From NCBI GenBank assembly GCA_964573255.1, contig CAZNJB010000005.1, positions 1 through 64,000 on the forward strand: a stretch of 64,000 bases of DNA, written 5' to 3'. Origin of the DNA: CAYNUJ01 sp964573255 (GTDB lineage: Bacteria > Bacteroidota > Ignavibacteria > Ignavibacteriales > Melioribacteraceae). The translations under genes and the position numbers were made by a program. A model generated the notes under the pieces. That model had not been told where the DNA came from and did not search any database. It saw only the letters and a program-made list of their open reading frames with translations. Position 1 is the stretch's first letter. Each line of letters begins with the position of its first letter. Of this stretch, positions 1-9,069 are shown one piece after another.

Positions 1-20
1 CATAAAATAGAGTTAATTAT

Positions 21-28
21 TACTTTTG
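21..28 (+). promoter_or_regulatory. Candidate -7 promoter element
   Basis: TACTTTTG fits the Bacteroidota sigma-A -7 consensus TAnnTTTG. It lies 14 bases upstream of the ATG at 43, with the ribosome binding site AAAGGG (31-36) between them. The matching -33 element would be at or beyond the window edge. The match is seen; its use is inferred. Confidence 0.4.
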
Positions 29-42
29 TTAAAGGGCGATAA

Positions 43-1812
43 ATGAAGGCGTTCCATTTGATTTTTTTGTTTTTTTCTATCTGCTTGAACAGTTTCCCTC
101 AAAATATTCCTGACTTTAATAAAATAAGAAAGGACATTAGAAACAGTAGGAGAAGCATCGAATCCGCATACAATTTAGGGATGAGTTTTTCTCCGGCTCA
201 ATTCGACAGCGCCTTCTATTATAGCAACTATCTTCTCAATAAAGTGGGAGAGGGAAATAACGATTCGGCTAGGTATTTCGGAACAGTACTTAGAGCAAAA
301 GCATTTTACAACGGGCATAAATTTGATAGTACAATTTATTATTTGGAAAAAGTTCTTCCTGAATTATCGGGAAATAATACTTACCGAGAGTTTTATTATT
401 CCGCCAAAAATCTTTACGGATTAGCTCTTTGGAGATCGAGTGAAATTGAAAAGGCGAAAAATGTGTTTGTTGAACTCCTGGGTGAAATGGGGAATTTCGA
501 AAACAAGCAAATTAAATCAGGTGTTTACGGTAACTTAGCAATACTCTACAAACAGCTGGGCGATTACACCAATGCTATTGAGTATTATGAAAAATCAGTG
601 GAATTAAATTCTGATAATCCCTTCGCTGTTGCAAATACATTTTTGAGTATTGGGTCAATTTATAACCGCTTAAAGAAATTCGAGGAGGCAAATAATTATT
701 TCAATCGTGCTTTAGCTGTTGAAGGAACAGAACCATTGTTTTTGCTAAGCGTATATACGGGCAAAGCAAATAATTTCAAAATGTGGAATAAGATAGACTC
801 CGCTGAACATTATTTTCGAAAGGGATATGATCTTTCCCAAAGTCTTCCGGATCATCCTACCAAAGTGCGTCCTTTAATCGAAATTGCCAACATAAATATT
901 AAAAAGGGAAAATTAAGAGAAGCAAAGCAATTAGCAGAAGAAGCATTGAGGATTTCCCAAAATCTTAATGACAAACTTCAATCGTTGATATCACGGATAA
1001 CATTGGCTAAGATTATATTAAACGAAGGGAACTATAAGGAAACCATTAAACTTGGTAATGAAATAATTGAAGCAGCAAAAGAAAATAAATTGGAAAACGC
1101 ACTTAGAGATACCTACAAAATAATATCGACTGCTTACGATTCTCTTGGCGATATTGAGAACGCACATGCTTATATGAGATTACATGCAGAATATATTGAG
1201 AAAATGAAAAACTACGGTAGAATGAGAACAGAAATTGATATGCGTGCTAAATATAATGCCGGCAATTTGAAGAAAAGGATTGCCGATACGGAGAAGACAA
1301 ATAAAATTAATTTCATTTTGCTTACTTTGTCCGGGATTGGAATAATTATTTTTATTTATCTAAGTTATATGGGATTCAAAATGTATAAAGCGCAAAAAAG
1401 CGTTTCATTAGATTTAATTGAAAAAGAAAAATTACAAAGTGAAAAAATTGATAAATTGGTCAATAAACTAAAAGAAGCAGAAGCAGCCAGCAGCAGAGAC
1501 GACGGATTTATTTTTGTCAATAATCAAAGAATTGAATTTAAAAATATAATTCACATAAGTTCTAGCGGACATTATTTATATTATCACCTCATAGATGAAT
1601 CATCACCTATTATTGAAAGACGAAATTTAAAGGATATTTTAAATTTACTTCCCGCAAATCAATTCGTTAGAATCCACCGATCGAATATTGTAAATATTCG
1701 CCATGTAAAATATTTTACCCTACAAGATGTGGCTTTGACAAACGACAACATCGTAAAAATAAGCAGAACTTACAAAAACAAACTCCTCGAATTGATGGAT
1801 AGAGACAATTAA
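43..1812 (+). CDS. TPR-repeat membrane protein with C-terminal LytTR DNA-binding domain
   Basis: A 589-residue protein with a hydrophobic N-terminal signal (about residues 1-20), tetratricopeptide-like helical repeats over roughly 60-390, one transmembrane segment near 420-445, a short charged coiled coil, and a LytTR DNA-binding domain from about 487 to the end (core FVRIHRSNIVNIRHVKYF). The layout implies an extracytoplasmic sensor region tied to a cytoplasmic DNA-binding domain, so it is probably a one-component membrane-anchored transcription regulator. The TPR part likely senses a protein or peptide partner; no ligand can be named. The ATG has the binding site AAAGGG just upstream. A paired 21-bp-spaced repeat follows the gene at 1882 and may be its target. 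Confidence 0.8.
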   Translation: MKAFHLIFLFFSICLNSFPQNIPDFNKIRKDIRNSRRSIESAYNLGMSFSPAQFDSAFYYSNYLLNKVGEGNNDSARYFGTVLRAKAFYNGHKFDSTIYYLEKVLPELSGNNTYREFYYSAKNLYGLALWRSSEIEKAKNVFVELLGEMGNFENKQIKSGVYGNLAILYKQLGDYTNAIEYYEKSVELNSDNPFAVANTFLSIGSIYNRLKKFEEANNYFNRALAVEGTEPLFLLSVYTGKANNFKMWNKIDSAEHYFRKGYDLSQSLPDHPTKVRPLIEIANINIKKGKLREAKQLAEEALRISQNLNDKLQSLISRITLAKIILNEGNYKETIKLGNEIIEAAKENKLENALRDTYKIISTAYDSLGDIENAHAYMRLHAEYIEKMKNYGRMRTEIDMRAKYNAGNLKKRIADTEKTNKINFILLTLSGIGIIIFIYLSYMGFKMYKAQKSVSLDLIEKEKLQSEKIDKLVNKLKEAEAASSRDDGFIFVNNQRIEFKNIIHISSSGHYLYYHLIDESSPIIERRNLKDILNLLPANQFVRIHRSNIVNIRHVKYFTLQDVALTNDNIVKISRTYKNKLLELMDRDN

Positions 1813-1881
1813 TGTGAAATTAGTTTTTTAAAACGACTGAAATTCAAATAAAAAACACTTTAATTTTTACTGATAATTGCA

Positions 1882-1918
1882 TTTCGTGACAAAAATCGTG
1901 TATTTCACGACATTTTTC
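1882..1918. promoter_or_regulatory. Paired direct repeat, candidate LytTR operator
   Basis: TTTCGTGACA (1882-1891) recurs as TTTCACGACA (1903-1912), exactly 21 bp apart, about two helical turns. LytTR regulators such as AgrA bind two direct repeats with about this centre spacing. The pair lies between the LytTR gene and the kelch gene that starts at 2030, upstream of a weak -7-like element (TATCTTCA, 1941-1948), a position suited to activation. Spacing and match are seen; the regulator assignment is inferred. Confidence 0.45.
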
Positions 1919-2029
1919 TGATTCCCCTCAAATATTTAAGTATCTTCAGCTAGCAAAAAGGATTATATATCCGACTTATTCACAGCGGATTTGTCCTGAT
2001 ATTTTAAATAATTACTAAAGGAGAAAATT

Positions 2030-3286
2030 ATGAAGAAATACACAACACAATTTATTTTTTTTATTCTATTGTTTACTATTACACTCCCTGCGCAAGAGGC
2101 TAACTTTGATTGGGAAAGCAATGTTTGGCTTCCGGGCAGGGGCATGGAAACTGTAGTAGTAAATGATACAACTTTATTTCACCTCGGCGGCAAATCTCCT
2201 TACGGAGTGATTTTTGATGACCCGTTTAATTCTTTTCTCGAATATAAAAATCCTAGCGATTTATTTTGGCAATTGACTAATGTAAAATTGAAATTCAGAC
2301 GCTACATCGATGCTCATTTTTATAACGGACATATTTATGTTTTAGGTGGGGACGGTTATCCGGTCTCCGATTCTACGTTGGAAATAATTGACGTTAACAC
2401 TTTGGAAGTTACCTACGGAGCAAATTTTCCGGATCCCCGTAATCAGGCAGGCAGTGTAATCTACAACGGAAAAATCTATGTGTTTGGCGGTATGGACCAT
2501 GATTATTCAACCGGAACTTCAGCTTATAAAACCACATTATACATTTATGATTGCGATATGGACACTTGGACACAGGGTGCGGATTTTCCTTTTGCGGGTG
2601 TTATAAATCAAGCCGGTGTTTATAACGGAATGATTTATTCGTTCGGTGGTTACGACGGAAGCACGAGCGATATTATTTATGTTTACGATATTGCCAACGA
2701 CGTTTGGATGCAGAAAGGAACAACTCCCCAACCCACAAGCGCAATATCCGTAGCCGTTTACGGTGAAGATATTTTTGTTATTGGCGATTACGCCGAGGAA
2801 AACAGATTCTGGAAATATAATGTGCCGACAGAAACCTGGACTAGCTATACGTCCAATCTAATAGGAAGAAGACATTCTTCCGTTGCAGTAATGAACGACA
2901 GGCTTTATGTTATCGGCGGTGTGGCAAAAAACAGCGGGGCATATCGATTCTTAAATATTGTTCAAAGCACTGACTTAACACAATTGGTTACTTCTGCCGA
3001 AAAGGAAGAACTTTCGGCTATTAATTTCTCCCTGGAACAAAATTATCCAAATCCATTCAACCCGACTACAAAGATTAACTTCTCAATTCCATCGGAAAGT
3101 AAAGTACAATTGAAAATATTCGATTCTTTGGGAAGATTGGTTAAGACAATTCTAAACGAAGAATTAGCTGCCGGTAACCATACAATTGATTTTGATGCAT
3201 CAAGTTTGTCGAGCGGTGTTTATTTCTATCAGTTAAATGTAAATAACAAGTGGGTTCAATCGCGTAAAATGACGCTGTTAAAATAA
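2030..3286 (+). CDS. Secreted kelch-repeat protein with type IX secretion sorting domain
   Basis: A 418-residue protein with a signal peptide ending near residue 21, then several kelch-type beta-propeller blades with the usual GG and Y/W spacing (for example IYVFGGMDHDY and IYSFGGYDG), then a C-terminal sorting domain starting near residue 335 (LEQNYPNPFNPTTKINFSIP). The tail marks it for export by the type IX system and likely cleavage or anchoring at the cell surface. Kelch propellers usually mediate binding; no enzyme motif is visible. The start is well supported by AAAGGAG 8 bases before the ATG. The repeat pair at 1882-1918 upstream suggests control by the neighbouring LytTR protein. Confidence 0.85.
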   Translation: MKKYTTQFIFFILLFTITLPAQEANFDWESNVWLPGRGMETVVVNDTTLFHLGGKSPYGVIFDDPFNSFLEYKNPSDLFWQLTNVKLKFRRYIDAHFYNGHIYVLGGDGYPVSDSTLEIIDVNTLEVTYGANFPDPRNQAGSVIYNGKIYVFGGMDHDYSTGTSAYKTTLYIYDCDMDTWTQGADFPFAGVINQAGVYNGMIYSFGGYDGSTSDIIYVYDIANDVWMQKGTTPQPTSAISVAVYGEDIFVIGDYAEENRFWKYNVPTETWTSYTSNLIGRRHSSVAVMNDRLYVIGGVAKNSGAYRFLNIVQSTDLTQLVTSAEKEELSAINFSLEQNYPNPFNPTTKINFSIPSESKVQLKIFDSLGRLVKTILNEELAAGNHTIDFDASSLSSGVYFYQLNVNNKWVQSRKMTLLK

Positions 3287-3304
3287 GCTTCTTAATGTTC
3301 TAAT

Positions 3305-3312
3305 TATCTTTG
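3305..3312 (+). promoter_or_regulatory. Candidate -7 promoter element
   Basis: TATCTTTG matches TAnnTTTG exactly and lies 54 bases upstream of the TTG start at 3367, in the short gap after the kelch gene. It would give the lipoprotein gene its own transcript. Confidence 0.35.
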
Positions 3313-3366
3313 TTAAACTTTTTTTTACAGGAACCGGTTAAATAATTTTAATATGGAGATTTAAGT

Positions 3367-5298
3367 TTGGATCAGAATTCAGATAATGTATCAGCTATAA
3401 AAATATTTAAAGAGTCTTTAAGCGTTAAAAGACTGAAGATTTTAATCTTGATAACCCTTTTTATTGTTAGTTTTCTTTTTTTAAGCTGCAAAGAAAATAG
3501 TGAAATTAACTCTCCACCTATTGAGCAGATAACCCTTTCAGCCGATATTACTAATCCAACTCCTTATCAGTTTATAACAATAACTGTTCATGGTATGAAT
3601 ATCACGCTGGATAAGTATTCCGGAAAACTCGGGGAGAAATCTATTGTTGCGGTTAGAAAAGAAGATAACCAACTTTCTTTAATGATACCAAATGTCAGCC
3701 CCGGAAAACAAACATTAACAATATCTTTTGAAAAAAGTCAGGAGAGCATTGATTTGATAATACAACAGCGACCGAGCATAAATTCTGATGCTGTAAATAA
3801 CCAATTTGTCGCTGATATAAATAACATTCTCAATAGTCTGGATTCCACAGTTAGTGCTACAAACAGACTTACTGTTAATAACCTTGTTAATGATTTTAAT
3901 GACGAGTTTTCAAAATTAACGGATAGTGAAAAAGTGGAGTTCGCTTATTTTATTACGAACAATTTCAACTTTTCAAATCTTCCGTTAAGTTTTGCCGAGG
4001 AGGAAAATCCACTCGTTGGGTTCAATACATTCTTAAAGTTTCAAATCACAAAAATTGTTTTTGCTGGCGTGGCATTAAAAACATTATTGGCAGCACCTGA
4101 AGGTGTTTTTACAAAAATCGCCGCTTTTGCTTCAGCAGTAATAATAGCCGAGAGCATTTTAGAAGTCGGTACAAGGGCTATCGAAATATATCAAGTGGCG
4201 ACAATTCCATTGGAATCAGATTTGTCGGGACTGCAAATACCCACTGGCCCAACTCTGGATCGCTTATTAAAAGCGACCGCTTCGCTTGAATTAATCAATA
4301 ATCAAGAATATTCTTTTGATGTTATAGTTAAATACAGAACTATTTATAGTGGTGATATTGGGACAACAAATCCAATATTAAGTTCAATTGTAGAGAATCT
4401 TGATATATTTCAAACTTGGTGGAATAAGACAAACGATGCGCTTGTTGAGTTAAAGAACTTATTCGGTTATACCGGTGATGTTTTGAAAAACAGACCCAAG
4501 AGTTTGTCGGATATTTCTACGTTTCAAACTGCCGAGTTTATCGGGACGTCCCAAAATGCTCTTATATTGGATATTACAAATCCGAATATTTCAGTTACTC
4601 AAGATAATATCGGTGAACAGCTAAGAGTAACTTTTTCGTCGGAAGAAACATCAGATCAGGATTTCTCTTTTACATTGAAATATACTGAAGCTGAATTCAC
4701 TGTTGATACCACTTATGAAGCCACCCTAATAAACAGCAGATTCGGATCTTTTACAGATACTAGGGATGGTCATACTTACAGAACTATTGAGATTGCCGGT
4801 AAAATTTGGCTTGCCAATAATTTGAATTATTATACGGAAACATCCTTTCGTAATCCTGACGCTACGGAAATTGAAGGCAGACTATATACTTGGTATGAAG
4901 CTCAAACTGTTTGTCCTCCCGGCTGGCATCTGCCTTCCGCCACTGAGTATCAATCTTTAATTAACGCTGTTAATGGCGATCCCAAAGCATTAAAAGATGA
5001 AAATTATACTTTGAGTGATTTTTCTTATGATGGAAGTAATAATTCAAGCGGATTTTCTGCTTTAGCGGCAGGGTGGTTTTTACAAATATATGATAATATT
5101 ACTAATACCAGTTATTATACTGCTAGAACTCATTACGCAAGTTTTTGGAGTTCCAGCGATTCTGATGAGGATTACCCCAACTATAATCTTGACCAAGCTA
5201 AAAATTTTACAATAGGTATATGGGCGGGACGTGAACGAGCGGAAGTAACAGTCAACAGTAAAATCTACGGACTGAGTGTAAGGTGCATTAAGGATTAA
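3367..5298 (+). CDS. Lipoprotein with C-terminal FISUMP domain
   Basis: A 643-residue protein. Residues 24-41 are hydrophobic and end in the lipobox FLSC, so it is probably lipidated at that Cys and held in an envelope membrane. A short IPT/TIG-like beta domain follows (about 52-130). The middle region has no family I recognise. The last 170 residues, beginning TFTDTRDGHTYRTIEIAGKI, match the Fibrobacter succinogenes major paralogous (FISUMP) domain, with typical phrases such as WLANNLNY, CPPGWHLPSATEY and GLSVRC. FISUMP domains occur in surface proteins of uncertain function. The start is TTG with GGAG 8 bases upstream; no better start precedes the signal sequence. Confidence 0.7.
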   Translation: MDQNSDNVSAIKIFKESLSVKRLKILILITLFIVSFLFLSCKENSEINSPPIEQITLSADITNPTPYQFITITVHGMNITLDKYSGKLGEKSIVAVRKEDNQLSLMIPNVSPGKQTLTISFEKSQESIDLIIQQRPSINSDAVNNQFVADINNILNSLDSTVSATNRLTVNNLVNDFNDEFSKLTDSEKVEFAYFITNNFNFSNLPLSFAEEENPLVGFNTFLKFQITKIVFAGVALKTLLAAPEGVFTKIAAFASAVIIAESILEVGTRAIEIYQVATIPLESDLSGLQIPTGPTLDRLLKATASLELINNQEYSFDVIVKYRTIYSGDIGTTNPILSSIVENLDIFQTWWNKTNDALVELKNLFGYTGDVLKNRPKSLSDISTFQTAEFIGTSQNALILDITNPNISVTQDNIGEQLRVTFSSEETSDQDFSFTLKYTEAEFTVDTTYEATLINSRFGSFTDTRDGHTYRTIEIAGKIWLANNLNYYTETSFRNPDATEIEGRLYTWYEAQTVCPPGWHLPSATEYQSLINAVNGDPKALKDENYTLSDFSYDGSNNSSGFSALAAGWFLQIYDNITNTSYYTARTHYASFWSSSDSDEDYPNYNLDQAKNFTIGIWAGRERAEVTVNSKIYGLSVRCIKD

Positions 5299-5748
5299 TA
5301 ACGCAAAATTGATGAAATTTTGTCTGGGATTATTTAATTGAAACAAAATAATGAAAATAAAATGATTTGTTTATAAATAACTTTATTGACCTCTTTGTTC
5401 AATAGAGTCCTCTTTTTAGAAAATGATAAATGCAAAAGTAAAATTTCTCTGTATCTTCCCCTTTAGTTAGCTGCCTCCGGGCGGCTTTTTTTATTACTCC
5501 CCAAATTGTCAAAAGAACAATAAATTTGGGTTTATAAAAAATAAAAACTCAGTCCAATGAGAACTATCACCCGCTGTTCAAACGATTACTTTATTATCTA
5601 ACGGAATAAATCAAAATATCAATTGTTTATTCCTTCTCCTTTGTTATTTTACATATCGATTATTCAATCCTCTTATAGAAGCTAAGGAGTTTTATTTGCC
5701 GGAACCCTACTCTAAATGTTGCGTCTTAACTGATAAAACGGAATCAAT
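5299..5748. other. Intergenic region with terminator and short leader ORF
   Basis: This 450-base gap holds a rho-independent terminator (5469-5493), a very AT-rich stretch without recognisable repeats, and near its right end a strong ribosome binding site TAAGGAG (5683-5689) that serves an 18-codon ORF rather than the next annotated gene. I saw no RNA gene in it. Confidence 0.5.
5469..5493 (+). terminator. Rho-independent terminator
   Basis: AGCTGCC and GGCGGCT pair around a TCCG loop with one G-T wobble, followed by a run of seven T. It is the likely end of the FISUMP lipoprotein transcript. Confidence 0.75.
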
Positions 5749-5752
5749 TTGA
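5696..5752 (+). CDS. Possible 18-codon leader peptide
   Basis: A TTG codon 6 bases after the strong ribosome binding site TAAGGAG opens an 18-codon frame (LPEPYSKCCVLTDKTESI). Its TGA overlaps the TTG start of the DUF2752 gene as TTGA, the classical layout for translational coupling. It may be a leader that feeds ribosomes to the downstream gene, or chance. There is no protein similarity I can point to. Confidence 0.25.
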   Translation: MPEPYSKCCVLTDKTESI

Positions 5753-6081
5753 AAAAAAAGATTTTATATTACATTTCATTTATCAAAAAGAGCCCTTTCA
5801 AACTTGAATTGTTCTTCTGGATATTCGCATTGATATATTTAATCTCTATCAATCCGTATTCTTCTCATCATTTGGATTTATGTTTATTTCAATTTTATGG
5901 TATTGATAACTGTCCCGGTTGCGGATTGGGTAAATCAATATCATTCATATTCCACGGTGATATTCTCCGATCAATTGAATCTCATCCGATCGGGTTTATT
6001 GCAGTAATATTAATTTTTATTAGAATAGTTAGCTTAATTACGAAATCAAAAAAATATTACCTAATAACAAAGGGAGTATAA
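5749..6081 (+). CDS. DUF2752 family small membrane protein
   Basis: A 110-residue protein with two to three transmembrane segments and the DUF2752 signature: a CPGCGLG motif between the first and second helices (residues about 57-63), followed by a histidine-containing segment. The role of the family is unknown. The start is TTG with only a weak GGA upstream; translation may be coupled to the short frame at 5696. It ends one base before the TM2-domain gene. These two families are often neighbours in related genomes, so they are probably co-expressed and act together in the inner membrane. Confidence 0.75.
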   Translation: MKKKILYYISFIKKSPFKLELFFWIFALIYLISINPYSSHHLDLCLFQFYGIDNCPGCGLGKSISFIFHGDILRSIESHPIGFIAVILIFIRIVSLITKSKKYYLITKGV

Positions 6082-6082
6082 A

Positions 6083-6451
6083 ATGGCAAACGTATTAGAA
6101 TTTTTTCCGGAATTACGTGGAGACGAACAAGTTTACATAGCCGGATTAATCAAAGATATGAATGAGGAGCAAATACGACAATTTTCAATTGCCTATCGTT
6201 CGAGACGAAAAGATCCGCAAATGATATTACTGTTGGCTGCCATCGGTCTCTTAGGAATCGCAGGCGTTCACCGCTTTGTTCTTGAACAAGTTGGAATGGG
6301 AATTCTTTATTTCCTAACCGGAGGTATTTGTTTAATCGGTACAATTGTAGATATGATTAATTTTAATAAACTCGCTTTTGAATATAATCAAGTACAGGCA
6401 AATCAAATCTTATCGATGATGAACATGCATTCGCAAATATTTCCCTCTTAA
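6083..6451 (+). CDS. TM2 domain-containing membrane protein
   Basis: A 122-residue protein with an acidic N-terminal helical region and a TM2 domain at about 47-105: two closely spaced hydrophobic helices joined by the short turn of this family, including LLGIAGVHRFVL and the GILYFLTGGICLIGTIVD helix. TM2 domains are membrane modules without known catalytic activity. The ATG has GGGAG 7 bases upstream and lies directly after the DUF2752 gene. A strong terminator follows at 6474. Confidence 0.8.
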   Translation: MANVLEFFPELRGDEQVYIAGLIKDMNEEQIRQFSIAYRSRRKDPQMILLLAAIGLLGIAGVHRFVLEQVGMGILYFLTGGICLIGTIVDMINFNKLAFEYNQVQANQILSMMNMHSQIFPS

Positions 6452-6473
6452 TTTGAGCTGACTTAAAAAAATT

Positions 6474-6500
6474 AACCCACGATCTTAATCGTGGGTTTTC
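6474..6500 (+). terminator. Rho-independent terminator
   Basis: A perfect 10-bp stem (AACCCACGAT with ATCGTGGGTT) around a CTTA loop, followed by TTTTCT. It ends the DUF2752-TM2 transcript. Confidence 0.85.
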
Positions 6501-6586
6501 TAATATTAACAAACACTCAACCTATCATTTAACCGTTTTCAGATTTTTGGGAACGCTCTCTATTTTATTTTTAATAAGAATAAATT

Positions 6587-8527
6587 TTATATTAAATAGG
6601 GATCTGTCATTATTTCCACCATCGACGGTCCGTTATATTCAAGTGCATTATTAATAGCTTCTACTAATTCTTCCTTTTTATTTACTCTAATTCCAAAAGC
6701 GCCGCAATTATTAGCGTAATCCGAAAAATTCGGATTAACTAAATCGGTTTCCCAAACAGCCAATTCGTCCGCTCGCTGCTCCTTGCTAATCTTCCCAAGT
6801 TCATTATTGTTGAGCAATATATGGGTAATATTCATATTATATTTAACCGCTGTTGTAAGCTCTGCCATATACTGTGCAAACCCACCGTCACCGGTTACTG
6901 CAACTACCGGTCTATTTGGATCGGCTGCCCAAGCACCCATTGCGGCAGGGAAACCGAATCCTATTGAACCTAAATACCCCGACATCAGTACCGATTGATG
7001 TTTGCATTCGAAATATCTTCCGAAAGAATATGCGTTATTACCCACGTCAACTGTAATGACTGCATTTTCCGGTATTGTTTTATTCATCGCATCGAAAACT
7101 GTAATAGAACTTATTCCTCTGCCTCTATCATCTTTCAATCTGCTTTCTTTTTCTTCGCACCACATCTTTTTTCTTGCAGCTATTTCATCTCTTATCGATT
7201 CTTCCCCTCTAAAATCAGAGATTCTTTCAATTAACATTTCCGTTGTTATACCGATTTCTCCCCATACCGGACAGTCCACTTTGTGAAATTTTCCAAGCGC
7301 CATTTGATCGAAATCGACTTGTATTATAGGTCTAAATGTTGCAATGCCGGTATGATTCGAAAAGGAGGCTCCGAATACAATTATCAAATCACTGAAATTC
7401 ATAAAATAACTTGCTACCGGCGTTCCGCTTCTACCGAGAACCCCGCACGCAAGCGGATGTGCATCCGGAATTAATCCCTTTCCTTTAAATGTTGTAATAA
7501 CGGGAGCTTGTATTAACTCAGCTAATTGAATAATCTTATCCATGGAAAATTTTGCACCGTTTCCGACTATTATACAAGGTCGCTTTGCTGTCTTTATCAT
7601 TTCGACGGCTTTATTAAAAGACTCTGCCGGTGGAGAAATTCGAAGATCTGTCAATCTGCCCTCCGGCGAAGAAGCACTGCTTTTCTCATCAACTTCAATT
7701 TCCTGAACTTCATTGGGAAATATCAAATGAGCAACATCCCTCTTCAAAATTGCGTTCTTAAGTGCAAGTGTCATAAGTTCGGCATGCTTTGAGGTAGGAA
7801 GAACCGTTTGACTCCAAACTGCAACGGCGTTGAAAGCCGAAGCAAGATCAACTTCCTGAAATGCTCCAGGACCAAGTACCTGCGTATCAATTTGTCCGCT
7901 AAGAGCAAGTACAGGCACACGATCCACTTTCGCATCCCATAATCCTGTCAATAAATTAGTTGAGCCGGGACCGGCAATCGCAAAACACGCTGCAGGCTTA
8001 CCTGTTAATTTTGCGTAACCGGAAGCAGCAAAAGATGCCGCGCCTTCGTGCCTGATACCGAAATACTTTAACTTTCCTTCTTCCGCTTTACGGCGGATTG
8101 CATCGGCTAAACCGAGATTGGAATGTCCAACCATTCCAAATACCGTATCAACTCCCCAGTTTATCATTGTTTGAACCATAACGTCTGAAACGGTAGTTTT
8201 ATGCGGAGCCTTAGCTTCCAAACCGACATAAATTCCATCGACACGTTTTTCAACGGGATAGACTTTAACAGTATCGTTCAAACCTTCCGGAGGTCTTCCT
8301 GTAGTTGGATGATATTCATAACCATGCCAAGGGCAGCGCAGCCACCCGTCTTCAATCGATCCCTCGCCCAAAGGACCGCCTTGATGCGGACATTTATTAT
8401 CGAGAGCACAAAGCTTTCCTTCAAAATGAGTAAGCGCAAAACTTTTATTTTCGGCGTTTACTGTTTTTACACGACCTTCGGGAATTTCATCCGGTTCCGC
8501 AACTTTATACCAATTAAGCGCTGCCAT
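6587..8527 (-). CDS. Rieske-[2Fe-2S] / thiamine diphosphate-dependent enzyme fusion
   Basis: A 646-residue protein with two modules. Residues 1-105 form a complete Rieske domain with ligands CPH (Cys46, His48) and CPWH (Cys65, His68). Residues about 110-646 are a ThDP enzyme of the acetolactate synthase/pyruvate oxidase superfamily: the activating Glu is present in RHEGAASFAASGYA and the Mg/ThDP motif runs from GDGGFAQYMAE to LLNNNELGK. Family members decarboxylate 2-oxo acids; the Rieske domain suggests electron transfer from the ThDP intermediate, as in a dehydrogenase or oxidase, but no substrate can be inferred. I chose the second ATG because GGAGGTG, an ideal ribosome binding site, overlaps the first one (8539) and is correctly spaced for 8527. 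It is transcribed alone. Confidence 0.8.
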   Translation of the reverse strand: MAALNWYKVAEPDEIPEGRVKTVNAENKSFALTHFEGKLCALDNKCPHQGGPLGEGSIEDGWLRCPWHGYEYHPTTGRPPEGLNDTVKVYPVEKRVDGIYVGLEAKAPHKTTVSDVMVQTMINWGVDTVFGMVGHSNLGLADAIRRKAEEGKLKYFGIRHEGAASFAASGYAKLTGKPAACFAIAGPGSTNLLTGLWDAKVDRVPVLALSGQIDTQVLGPGAFQEVDLASAFNAVAVWSQTVLPTSKHAELMTLALKNAILKRDVAHLIFPNEVQEIEVDEKSSASSPEGRLTDLRISPPAESFNKAVEMIKTAKRPCIIVGNGAKFSMDKIIQLAELIQAPVITTFKGKGLIPDAHPLACGVLGRSGTPVASYFMNFSDLIIVFGASFSNHTGIATFRPIIQVDFDQMALGKFHKVDCPVWGEIGITTEMLIERISDFRGEESIRDEIAARKKMWCEEKESRLKDDRGRGISSITVFDAMNKTIPENAVITVDVGNNAYSFGRYFECKHQSVLMSGYLGSIGFGFPAAMGAWAADPNRPVVAVTGDGGFAQYMAELTTAVKYNMNITHILLNNNELGKISKEQRADELAVWETDLVNPNFSDYANNCGAFGIRVNKKEELVEAINNALEYNGPSMVEIMTDPYLI

Positions 8528-8625
8528 TTTCACCTCCATTTTATTTTGAATTTAAGTTAAGGCACACGAAATCGAAAAACAATAAAACAGCCGACATTAA
8601 GTAAATTGAAAAATATATTAATCTG

Positions 8626-9069
8626 CTATTTGGAAATTCTTTTAGTATCGGTGTTTTTTAATTTATCGAAAGAACGCATACCCGCAATACCAAGCATTCC
8701 GGTAATCATAGTGAAAAGCATTGTGTAATCCAGGGGTTTCGGCGGTTCTTTAATACCGGGAATCCACAGCAATAAAGGATAAACAACAAATTGATAAAGG
8801 AGCGCTAATGCACCTACCCAACCTATAGCCGGACGCCAACCGGCAACGAATAAACTTCCGCTTCGAGCTTCCTCTTTATTCACTTCGGTTTGAGCTATAT
8901 TTTGATCGGCTAACAATTTTGCTTCCTTGTAATTGTACTCGCGTTCCGCTTTATAAAGCTCTAATTGGTTCTCGAGTCTTTCTTCGTCGGAGGTAAACAA
9001 ATCGTCCACAACATCGCCGACAGCTTTAACTATATCACCGCCTCCGAAAATTGTATCCCAAATACTCAT
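8626..9069 (-). CDS. 3TM holin-like protein (gene-transfer-agent holin family)
   Basis: A 147-residue protein with a charged amphipathic N-terminal half, including a coiled coil (about 30-70), followed by hydrophobic segments near 75-100 and 110-130. The phrase FVAGWRPAIGWVGALALLYQF is typical of the three-helix holin family found with gene transfer agents and some prophages. Holins open the inner membrane so that the endolysin reaches peptidoglycan. The start was placed at 9069, where ATGA overlaps the stop of the endolysin gene and a GGGGG site lies upstream; an earlier in-frame ATG at 9099 lies inside that gene. No other phage genes are nearby. Confidence 0.7.
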   Translation of the reverse strand: MSIWDTIFGGGDIVKAVGDVVDDLFTSDEERLENQLELYKAEREYNYKEAKLLADQNIAQTEVNKEEARSGSLFVAGWRPAIGWVGALALLYQFVVYPLLLWIPGIKEPPKPLDYTMLFTMITGMLGIAGMRSFDKLKNTDTKRISK

